The notes under the pieces: generated by a model
Seen by the model: the letters and a program-made list of their open reading frames with translations, nothing else
Databases searched by the model: none
Told to the model about the DNA's origin: nothing
Origin: Membranipora membranacea
Lineage: Eukaryota; Bryozoa; Gymnolaemata; Cheilostomatida; Membraniporidae
DNA length: 60,000 nucleotides
Reading direction: 5' to 3'
NCBI GenBank assembly: GCA_914767715.1
Contig: OU612073.1
Location: 14,262,001-14,322,000 of the forward strand
Part shown: in pieces, positions 34,287-46,200 of the stretch
Layout: each line of letters opens with the position of its first letter
How positions within the stretch are numbered: the stretch's first letter is position 1
Translations under genes and position numbers: made by a program

Positions 34287-37200
34287 ATGAAGAGAAACAA
34301 GAAGAAGAGTACAAAACCAAAGAGCAGCGAAGATGAGAAGAACTGTACATCAATGTTCAGCTTATCTGAAGATGCAAAGAAGTCTGTGTCGGAGTCGGTC
34401 AACAGAATGAAGGCAGAACAGGATCAGATATCTGAAATTCCATATTTAGAATACGAGTTCCCGTTTGAAAACCTCGCTTTAGAAGGTGGAGGCGTCAAAG
34501 GATTAGTCTATGCTGGAGCCATGCAGGTAATGTAAGATTGATCTCACCAAGGTAGCTCTTATCTCAAATTATAGACACTTTGATATGATAACCATGTCAT
34601 TGAGATCTGCTCTAAGATTTGACTACATCAAAGTTGATCTAGAAAATGGGAGCAATGGATCTAGCTTTGCTGAAAGGGTGCAGGGATCTCTGAAATCTGT
34701 GCAAGTGGGCAACAAATTAAAAAAAGTATTTAGGGAAAGAGAGGTCATTTCACAACACAGCCTACCTGGACACGTGACCATCATTAACAATAATTAGAAT
34801 TAGAACAAAGAAATCAGGTGTTGTGTATAATAAGATATAGTTTAGTCAGCAGCCAACAATGCAGGGTGCGTAATGTATATTGATCAAGATAACAGAAAAA
34901 TGAAATGTTCTCTAGGCTAGCTTCACATGATAAACTTGTAAAATATTCCGGTCTAAAAATGTGGCAACTACTAAGATTAAGGTAAAGTCAAAGACCGATC
35001 CGAATATCAACATATCATATACTGTTGGAAAGCTGCCGAGCTACTGAAAATTAATACCTAAACAAAAACTTGATGCGATGACGTTGTGTCATTATAGGGA
35101 GGAAATGAGGCAAAAATCGCTGTTTTTGTCAGTGCAGTTGGAGGAGTCAAATTAATTGCAAGAAAAGTAGAATGTATAAGATTGCGTTCATCGTATAATC
35201 TAATTTTCTTTGGTATATGACTAGTCTAAATTGACTTTTTATGTCACGCCATACAATGCATTTTTATGTGAAGCCCTGAAAATATGTGAAATTTCAATCA
35301 TTGATTCAGAACAGAACATAGGCTCGAAAGAAAATTAATTATTATTTTCTCTTAACGTTCTCTTCAAATGTCATACACCTTGAGTTTCAACAAATTAGCT
35401 TGCATATCGCAATGACAGTAGACTCTCGAATACAGCTAATATTTTCGCCACCTTTACATAACGTCAAACATGCTGTCCAAATGACCATTATTGTGGCCAA
35501 ACGAAGTTTTTTGAAAGTTCTCACATACGAAGCCGCTTTCATTAACCATGGTGCATACAGGAAATGCCAACAGAATTTTTCACTGCATCTTCATTTTTCT
35601 TGAATTTAACGCAAAAGAATGCCCAAAAACACCTCAAAAGTCCCAAAAAATAGCTGTTGTTTGGCATTCTTTTGCGTTAAATTAAAAAAAAAATGGAGAT
35701 GCAATGAAAAATTCTGTTGGCATTTTCTGTGTGCACCATGGTTACTGAAAGCGGCATCGTATGTGAGAACTTTCAAAAAAACTTTGTTTGGCTACAATAA
35801 TGGTCATTTGGACAGCATGTGTGATGTGATGCAAAGGTGGCGAAAATATTAGCTGTATTCGAGAGTCTACTGTCATTGCAATATGCAAGCTAATTTGTTG
35901 AAAGTCAATGTGTATGTCATTCGAAGAGTACTCTAAGTCAAAATCATAATTAACTTTGCTTCGAGCCAATGATCTGTTCTGAATTAACGATTGAAATTTC
36001 ACATATTTTCAAGGCTTCACAAAAAAAATGCATTGTGTGGCGTGACGTAAAAAGTCAATTTAGACTAGTTATATATCAAAGAAAATTAAATTTTACGATG
36101 GATGCAATCTCTAAGTATATATTCCACCTGTTTTGAAATTTCTTGCAATTAATTTGACTCCTCCATCTGCATTGAAACAAACAGCGTTTTCTGCCTCATT
36201 TCCTCCCTAAAATGACACAACGTCAAGTTTTTGTTTAGGTATTCATTTTCAGTAGCTCGTCAGCTTTCCAACGGTATATGATATGTTGATATTTGGATGG
36301 TCTTTGACATTACCTTAAGATTATTGTTTTGGTAAAGCATGAGGATTATATTGGAAGTAGGTATGCATTAATTATGACATTACCACAATTTATGGTATTT
36401 GAGCCCTAAAATGACATATTCAATAAGTGGCTTCACCTCTGATTGCTTTTGATGTTGAAACTATGAAACTGACCAAATGACCAAATGACCAAACGACCAA
36501 ACGACCAAACGACCAAACGACCAAACGACCAAACGACCAAACGACCAAACGACCAAACGACCAAACGACCAAACGACCAAACGACCAAACGACCAAACGA
36601 CCAAACGACCAAACGACCAAACGACCAAACGACCTCGATACCTCGATAAATGATTTTATGATTCGCATAATACGGTACTGTTTGTTGCTTGTCTATTCAC
36701 TTCTAAGACTTTGCATGTTATTGTCGCAGGTTCTAGAGGAAACCGGAATCAAACTTAAGAGATATGCAGGAGCCAGTATTGGCGGTGTTCTTGCTGCTCT
36801 TCTAGCGGCTGGATATTCATCTGCTGAGATCTCGGATGAATTCAATTTCAACCTTAAAGAGTTCTTTGAAGGTAATTACAGGGGTGTTCTCAAAATCTGT
36901 CCTTTGGCTATTTTCAAGTTGGATTTGTCTTCGTCAGCTGAAAAAGAGTAACATAATGGACAGGCATGAGGAAAAACAGGTTTCAGAGTAGTGTAAGGGT
37001 GCGCTGTCCTTACAAGTTGCTTTGGGTATTTATGATCACTTAGAAGTACTACACTAATTTGTTGTAACTTATTAACTAGTTTATTAGATAGTAAAACTTC
37101 TTATATATATATATGAGGCATAAAATATCTAAGCCAATAGTAATACAGCAGTTCATATGATGGTAACAAAAGGTAGTCAAGATAAAGCGAGCAAATGAAT

Positions 37201-40200
37201 ATTCAACCAATTAATTCCGATGACAGCACAATCAGTCATGAATATTGGCACATTCTCAAACATGATGACATATTAATGATGATGATATGAATTTGTCTAT
37301 TCACATCTGATGTCATCCTTACACCTCCCCTCTCAGGCGAAGCTAATAGCGTTTGTTGTAACTTGTGGTAATGTTAGTTTCTGGAATTGTTGATGTGTTG
37401 ATAGTCGATGATGTAGTTGGTGAAGATCTCTTGTGGTCAGGTAAGGGGGGTTTTTGGTTCTTGTAGGGTTATCTCTCAGCTTAGATTGTCCTTTGTTGTT
37501 GTTTTGTGTTGTTGGGGATTTCTTGGTTATGTTGGTTGTTGATGAGGCTGGTGTTTGTTGATGTGGTGTTGTTGGTTCTTAATCAGCCTTCAGTGTTCAT
37601 CTCTGGTGCATTCTGTTGATGTATCAGGAGTTGTCCTCTTTTACTGTAGGAGAACATGACTTGTCTTAGTTGTGTAATGAAGGTCATTAGGTTGGGTAGA
37701 CTTCATTGTTTGTGCCATACTTCACTAAAATTGTACTGCCTTTTCAACTCAGGGTTTAACGCTTCCGCTGTGTATACTGGATTACTTTCGGTTACCATCA
37801 TAGGGATCAGTCGCACTAGTATGGTTTTACTCAAGAAAGTCCGAAGGACTATTCTGTCGCTGAAAGTAATAAAATGTGTTCATTGAAAATATTAATCAGC
37901 TAATCTACATGTAAATGTTCACTGTAAAGAATATTATGTTATGCATTGGTTGTATCTGATATTAAGATATTAAAATCTTATAGATAATTTAACTATGAAG
38001 GTGATTCATGCCACTAAATACATGAGGATTGCAATATCTTTTTTGTTTTTATGGTTGTCTATCAATTGAATGCATCCCTCCCCTCTCAAGTTTCAATGTC
38101 AAAATGTCATATCTTTAAACTTAACATAAGGGTTATTATTCCACTCCATCACTTCTCTGATCCAGTCATACTAGAGGTTTTCATCACTCAGACCATCCAT
38201 TACTATGTCCTTCACGTTCCACTACATCGCCGATTCATCCTTCACTCCATCGGAAATCCAAGCGCTGAATGCACACAGGTACAGCCCATTTTGACAATCA
38301 AGAGCTATGACACACACCAGAGATGGAAGTCTTCGGATAGACCAGTAGTAGGAGGCGTCAAACTCCCCTGGCTTCTTAATCCTTCATATACGACCATCTC
38401 TTTGAACTTGATGAGGTCAGAAGAAAGATTCCAGATCCATGCAGCACTGTTTTGCATGTCCACAGTGTGCAATGTCTCCATCCAAGCAATTTTCTAGTCC
38501 AGGTTCCGTCATACCACTCGTTCATAGAGTGTAAAGATTCCAAATCAACGCAGCACTGTTTTGCATGTCCACAGTGTGCAATGTTTCCATCCAAGCAACT
38601 TTCCAGTCCAGGATACGCCATACCATTCCTCCATAGAGCGTCAAGACTCCAGATCCACAGAAGAGAGATCGCTCAATCCAAGTGGCCAGCCAAAAACGTG
38701 CACAACAACTCAAAACGCACTCAAAATATTCAGGTGGGACCAATTTCGTCTTAGATACCAACTCTCTTTTCTTTCTTTCATTTTTTTTTCTAATAAGCTC
38801 ATGTGGTAATTTTGGGTATTAATTGTGGGTAATAATTTTTGGGCACAATTAAATGTCAATTGAATAACACATTGTTCAGCCAAACATCACCATTGTTATT
38901 GTATATGCCCATGCCATAGCAATGAAAGCGTTAGTTTATAGCAGTTATTATCAAGTCAGATACATTTATAAATTGAATAATAATCGCATAAGCTGTAATG
39001 AGTGTATGTGCGAAGGGATTAGTTATTCCTAGCTCAAAGATTATAGCCATGTGAACTTGTCTTAGTAGAATCATTCTGAGCTGGTGTAGCGGAGTTAGAA
39101 GCCGGAACTGCCACAGCAGGATTAGTAACCGGTTTCCTCTTCACAGATACATAGCTGTCAGGATTAAAATCAAATGTCAAATGTTTCTTAGATTTCTTCA
39201 AACGCATCAGGTGGGTAGTAAACTGAGTTCCCACTGGCAAATTAGTTGTGCCTAGTGCCCTAACATCAGTATTTAATCTGTGTAACATAACAACCAGATA
39301 AGGCCCTTGATATGAAGAAGAAAATTTCTTCACATTGCTAACTGCCACATGAGGAACCCTCACGTAAACCACATCCCCAAATGCACAATCAATGAGGCTT
39401 GGAGTGTCATGCAGAATGTTTTTATGAGGGTTTAACCACATAGTCCTGCTGGTGACACCTAATGAAACAGCCATTGGAATGCATTGTTCTGGTGAAGAGA
39501 TAATCTCATAGTGGTCCACTGGCTGACAAGGATAGATGGTTATGAAATCATGTAGTTTCTGTGCATAAATGTATGAATTATTCAACAGATGTCTCGCAGC
39601 CAGAATAGGATGTTCATCAAGTGATACAAGTAAAAGATCCGCCATCTTCATCATATTTTGACAAGTAAGCCTAAATGATGTGTGAAACATCTTGTTAATA
39701 TTCTGTGAAACATGTATTTCAATTGCCTGTAGTCTAGAATACAATTCAGTCGCTAAAACGGTCCCCTCTATCTGTCGTTTCTCCCTCATTTTAGTTAGGT
39801 CACCAACTTTAACTGCGATACCCTGGTCAGTTATGTCTACAAACCCACCACAGTCCTCGTTTTGCTGAATACGCTTTGGGTTTGCAAAACTCAAGGCCAA
39901 TTCCCCGTCATTTGATAGCCAAGTCCTGTCCTGTAGTTTTCCTTGATAGAATATATGCGGTAAATAGAGACATTGTCTTTTTCATTTTGTGTCCATAACA
40001 GTCCTGATTCATCAAACAAATTACAAAAACCTGAATGGTAGTCACAGGGAGCTGTGCTGCTCACAGGACTCTGCATGTCCTCATCTTTGCCATGTCTGAT
40101 AAATACCACAGATTTATAGAGAAAAGCATTCTTAGACGAAAAGTCATAGTCAGTGCAGCACTTAAATCCTGTGTGATATTTAAAATCAGTTGCAATTTGA

Positions 40201-43200
40201 GTTTGGTATATTCCACCTACTTCAGTCATGTCACCAAAAGGTGCTCTATTAAATTGTACCATGTTTTTGCAAATTTCCATTGTCACAAGTTCATTTGTGT
40301 GTGTGGTCGTCCTATTCCTATTCTCACCAAAAAATCCTGCATTTGTTGTGATGTCAGTTCTGATTATGTTACAGTGATGTGCCTTGGATTTATATTGAAT
40401 CAGATTCGGTTTGAACAAAGTCACATTCTGGTCTATTGATACATGCAAGTCCATGTGGCCACGTTTGAGTTCACAACCTGATAGTTTTGGCAGTCTGAAT
40501 TTAGCAACCGGATGATCAGTTTTGCATATCATTGGTGTTGTTGCATTCACGTTACCGACAAAACCTAATAGGGTCATAAAAATAGCTAAGATGATAAAAC
40601 CAAGTCCAGATGTTTGTCTATATTTGGAAATTTTTGTCCCAGTCATTGTTTTCTTTGACACATCCTGTGGGCGTCATTTGAAAATCCAGTGGTCACACTC
40701 CTATTGTCAAAGTCAATGTCATCAATTCACATCAATGGCACATGTGTCAAATATGCGAAATCGTCATAATGCCTATTATTTTAAAACCAAGTCCAGATGT
40801 TTGTCTATATTTGGAAATTTTTTGTCCCAGTCATTGTTTTCTTTGACACATCCTGTGGGCGTCATTTGAAAATCCAGTGGTCACACTCCTATTGTCAAAG
40901 TCAATGTCATCAATTCACATCAATGGCACGTGTGTCAAATATGCGAAATCATCATAATGCCTATTAATTGTATTTTCAGATGGTTGATTAATACCTGGAT
41001 CTGGAGGCTCCTGAGGGACCTGAGAATTGGCCATTGTGTGTGTACCATGACCTCCTCTGCCTCTGCCTCTACCACGGGCGCGTCCTCTAAATTGATTATG
41101 ATCACTAATATTACCATGTTGACTGGTTTTCACGTTTTCACCTGATTGTTGCTGGATGGATTTGGCAGTCAATTTGAGACCAAACTTTACCCAATCTTTC
41201 TTTCCTGAATTATTTGAATTACTGCTTGCTGATGGATAACTCTTACCTGGGCTTGGTGTTTGTTCAACATTCAGCTGTGTCTGAGTCCTCATGTTTGTGT
41301 TGATTACTGGTGTTGTAGCCATCCGTCCCATTGTCGTCCATGATCTCTCATTTGCCATTTTTGTCATCATCTGTTTCCCCATCTCCTCAATTTGCTTGGT
41401 CACCTGCTCAGTGAGCTGTTCCATTAGCTGTTTTTGTTGAGCAGCAAATGTCATTGTTAACTGCACAAGGTCTTCCTTCCTAGCTTCCTCCTGGGCTTGA
41501 ATATCCTGCCTGATAGCTCCCAAGACATCATATATTTGTTGCAGAGCCTCGTATACTGATCCTCTTCCTCCTTCTCGAGGTTGCAGTCGACCTGCTCGCC
41601 ACCGTCTTTCTCATTGCGTCATCCTTACAGTAGCTTGGTAAAAAGTTAAAAGTCCAGCAGAGTTTATGCCCATCTGTTTGAGTTGTTTCATCAAGGAAAC
41701 TTCCAGTGTTGCTTTTACTTTAAATTTGCAAAATGTTGCAAAAAAGATAGTGTTCTGTCAATAGTAACTCCTAAAAAATTGCCACACTTAGGTGGTAAAA
41801 TAATCTCATTGTTAGTTTGTATCGGTTGATCAATTCAACTTTCTCAGAAAAAGTCACATTTAAAATCACAATTTTGACATTATTCAATAACATGTTGTTT
41901 TCTTCAGACTCAGACCATGCCTTAGCAGATTGATGGGATGTGTCAATAACTGGGAGCATCTGGCTGTGACGACTCAAAAAATATTATAAGTATCAAACCA
42001 GAACTGGCAAAACAAAGTACTAGTAGTCCCTATAAAATGTTGACTAGTTTAAAACCCAGATTGTTCAAAAAACAGATATCTGGTACATTGTTTTATTTTT
42101 ATCAATACATGTCGGCATTTTGGCTAGTAAGGCCAATTATAAGGTAATTGCTTTTGTCCCCTAGTCGAACAATGGACACAACCCGCTTTCTTTATTGCAC
42201 TGGCGACTTTGTTGTTTGCGCATTCAGTATACGAATTTTACAACCATCTTTTATCAAGTTAAAATACACTTGTACCTATTTTGGTGGTGTGATAGAAGGA
42301 TAGTCTGTCTTCATGGAATAAAGGCATTTATTGCTGCTAGAACCCTTCCATTTTTATTTATATGTACAGCAGTAACGACAGGTTTCACCTGATGTTTCAC
42401 TATGACATTACACCATGTCAAAAATTTGTTGAAATTTATGTGTAGACTTCTTTGATCATGTAGATTGAGAATTCTGTAAAATATTGGTGATGCATGACGC
42501 TTACTGAACCAATGCTGCTAAATTTGGTTGGTGTACATCTTAACCCTGTTACATTCCAACATTCAGATTCATTGACACATAAAGTGAGAAGTGTTCATGT
42601 ATACTCACATCATAATGATTCATGTGCATATAAAACCTGAATTCTGATAATCGAGGAAAATTTTCTCTTTATAGAAATTTCAATGACTTGTGGGTTTCCT
42701 CTCAATTCTTTTGTTTGTAGATAAGCTTTCATATGTCTCTGGCCTTAGAATTGTAGCAATGAATGGTGGCTATCAGCTTATTGGCTATTTTCCTATAGTT
42801 TTATGAATTAAAGTTTATGATATTTATTTTGATCTGTTGCAAAATACGCCAAACATCAAATACATTCTCAATCCCGTGCCTGTGTCTGTACCTGCTTTCT
42901 CTCATACATTATTTTTTCTAGATCACTCATGTGGTTGGTGCAGTGTTTTACCCAACATATGTCAAGGATATGGCTGGAACCCAGGCAACAGGGCACAAGA
43001 GTTTTTTGGAGATCTCTTAGATAGAAAGCTGAACATGGGACCTGACATCACATTCAAGCAGGTAAGACCGCATCCAAATAGTCTCTCAATAGTGTTTAGC
43101 TGTCAAGACAATCAAATTTTATATCTCAGCTGTGCATTACGGCAATAGCCAGGACAGTGTTTCAAATTTTCTTCCAACCACAACATATTCCGACCACAAT

Positions 43201-46200
43201 AAAATAAAATATTTGGTTTAATATAATCTCAACTGTTGAAAAGTTTAATTTAGGCTTCAAACCCAGATAATGCCAAATTTATAGCTAAGAACTTGCTCTC
43301 TGGTTACTGAAATCTTTTTTAAAAACCTCATGTCATCTTAGTGACCAATGTAAACTTGGAAATTCGATTTCTATCTTAACTACACACCATGAATGCAGGA
43401 ATTATTGATTAGTGTGGTATTTGCTCCATGGAAGAATAATATTATTATTATAAGGAGGTAGCTCAGTAGGTTAGAGCGCATGCCAGCGTTGGAAGTCTTG
43501 GGTTCGAATCCCGCTGAATTCTACCAACTACTTGGCTCAATTAGCGCCCCAGGTGTGCTCCTACCTGCCTGCAAACTGAGAATATTTTGGCGCTGAATAT
43601 GGCGGCTGCGCGCTCAGGGCACTGATATTTCTCAGTCTTCGGACAGAGAAAGACTTGGGATTTTAACACCCTATAACTAATCATAAGTAAAGTATGATAC
43701 CAAACATAAGTACAGTATAAGCAAAGAGGCTACTACCACCCTAAGATCATGTTTAAAAATCGGATGGGTAGGGTGATGGTATTCAGGATATTTATATCAG
43801 TTACAATACGCATAACTACCAACCATCAAATTAACCTCATTTGCCGTAAGTGACAATTCTCATGCATTCATAGTGTATACAGCTTTCACCAAATATCATG
43901 GGTATTTACTTACCCTCTGCAATATCTTTGTTGGCTGAGTTTGTATCACCCAATATCGTAATTATCCTCTTTAGCTGCATCAGGTAACAGGAAATGAACT
44001 CTGTATCACAGCTGTGAATGTTAACAGGAGCAGAGTAGAATACTTCCATCCGAAGACGAAACCTGATGTGCCTATCAAGCTAGCACTTCGGATGTCTATG
44101 TCAATTCCAGGTATGGCGACATCAGAAATATCAATATTAAATTTTCATGGAAAATCGATTCTAGAAAATAGCTGATGTTTTGATGATCTAGAATTGTCCT
44201 ATTGTAATTCTCCCTCCCTCCTGTTCTGAATTTTTAGCTTGAGATGTATGATACTTTCATCAAAAAGACATTAAAACAATGAAACAAAATCTTTGGTTTT
44301 CTCTATGAGTTTTATTATGTAACTAATTACCCAGTTATTAATGGGGTTAATGACATTTCAGGGTAAACAATTGATATTGACAGATCAAAGTTTAGCTATG
44401 TTGTAGTGTGCTTGACAGTTTTAATCAATGGTGCCATTAGAGCTGGTGGAATGTTCTCCTATGCATCAGCCTGGATTTCGGAGACCAGGCTGTGTTTTAT
44501 TGCATTTATAGCATTCAGAGAGCGCAGTTAATGTTCCCAAGTGGTTTGAAAAAAATGCCAATAAATTGTGCTAAGAATAAATTATGCCAGAAAATCCACT
44601 AAGTGATAAAGGTATTCATCCATTATTCGATAAATTTTGGCTTTTCTAAAAATTCATCAACGGGAGTTGTTACAAAAAACATGATCATAGAGCAAGACCC
44701 TAGATAAACCCTTACAGAAGGTTTCAAATCTGTAATCTTTTCTTTTGATTTTCTGCTGAGTGGTGGACATAAACAGTCTTCGAAATTCTTCATGTGTTGA
44801 TATGTAGTGATGGACAGCTGGTAGAAAAATGAGAATGTGCGAAACACAAGACTCAGTGTCAACTCAAGCAAATTTCCTGAGACATTAATGACAACTAGCA
44901 ACTCAACTCAACATGCTGTAGTGCAAAAGCCTTGTAATCACTTTGTGTTATAATAACGCCTAACAGTCAGTTGTCCGAGGTCCTTTGCAAAAACTTGAAG
45001 AGTTAGAAAAATCATGTAATATTTTGATCCGATTTAGGAGTCTTCAAAGCTGTGAAGCTGACAAATGAGCGTGGCATTACTGACCTATACGTAGATGGAG
45101 GGGTATTATGTAACTATCCTGTACACGCATACGATGGTAAGAAGTATAAATACTTAATGAAGCAGCGGAATTGAAAGTGGTTTGAACGACGAGGCAATAA
45201 TGAGACTTGCCAGAAATCTTCTGTGTTGGGAGAGCTTCAACATCACAGTCGAAAATATGTCAATATAAAGATATACTTGGATGAAATACCAGAATTGTCT
45301 CATCTTTCACAATGAGTAGGCAACATTCTATTCTAATGATTATCCCTTGACAAATGTGTGTTTTTGAGAAAAATATAAATCATCTGGTATTTGAAAGGAG
45401 ATTATATCAAGCTCTCGTACTCCTTTCAAGCAGAGAAACAATGTTCTGTCGACATCAAGAGTCATTGGAAGATATTTTTTGCTGTTATAGGAAGTCCGGA
45501 AAATAGAATGCCCATGGCTGGTGGATGTTTATTAACTCAAATAAAAAGCTAAATACCTTAATTTTTAGGTTGGTGGCTTTCAATGAAGACAGAAGATTGT
45601 TTTCTGAATAGACTGCAGCCTCTAAGTGACTGTGATAAGCTGATGAGTAAACATGAGAGGTTTGGAAAGTTCAATGAGAAGACCATCGGCTGTCTAGTTG
45701 TAAGCTCACAAAATAATCGCATAGCTCAATGAGCAAAGATTTTAGGTGTAACCAAGTGTAGCCAATGAGTTGTCTCTGATTGGCTCGCTGTTGTGAAAGA
45801 GCCAATGACAGGACAGATGGCAATTTCCTGAAAGTACCTATTGGTTATATTGTGAATGTGAAAGTAATACGATTTCATTTTCACCATATTATTATCTCAA
45901 TGGGTACTTTCAGCGACTTGGCATTGGCTCTCTTTCCCACCCAGCAGCCAATCATATCAGAGCCAACACATTGACTAAACCAATGGTGATCAAGATTAAT
46001 ATGGAATTATAATTGAGACTCAGTTAGCTGTTGATTTAAGTATATGTGATATAGGATTCAAGCTCTTGGTTTTTATTCATTGAGCAAGCAGCTTAATAGA
46101 GGAATGTTTCGTTGGAGCTTCAAAGTGTGGGTCTTACTTTCGATATTGCTGCTACCCACCACCTAATTTTCTCCAAAAAGAATTGTAGCAATGTTATATT

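Larger units (their letters stand above)
36992..41629 (-). mobile_element. Deleted LTR retroelement in gene B intron 2
   Basis: The insertion splits the uninterrupted gene A text (TTTCAGAGTAGCTTGGTAAA). A 4-base duplication GTAG lies at 36988-36991 and 41630-41633. Ends are TG...CA: TGTAAGG at the left and CCTTACA at the right. Read on the minus strand it holds a 12-base stub of the 5' LTR, a gag-like frame, an env-like region, a polypurine tract and a complete 3' LTR. No protease, reverse transcriptase or RNase H is visible, so pol is deleted and the element is defective. Unique to the right arm, so younger than the duplication. Confidence 0.88.

Noticed and set aside
35400-36002. Open frames of 67-86 codons in gene B intron 1
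   Set aside because: They are mirrored pairs within the arms of the fold-back element and carry no recognisable domain.
36420-36668. Evenly spaced short repeats resembling a CRISPR array
   Set aside because: Units are 8 bases and contiguous with no spacers, in an intron of an animal gene.
38051-38809. Several 80-148 codon frames on both strands
   Set aside because: They overlap the 109-bp tandem repeat and each other, without recognisable domains, in the non-coding part of the LTR element.
43454-43525. tRNA gene (good A and B boxes)
   Set aside because: The 3' half continues into a long SINE body shared with other copies, the acceptor stem does not close, and an identical copy sits in the other arm.
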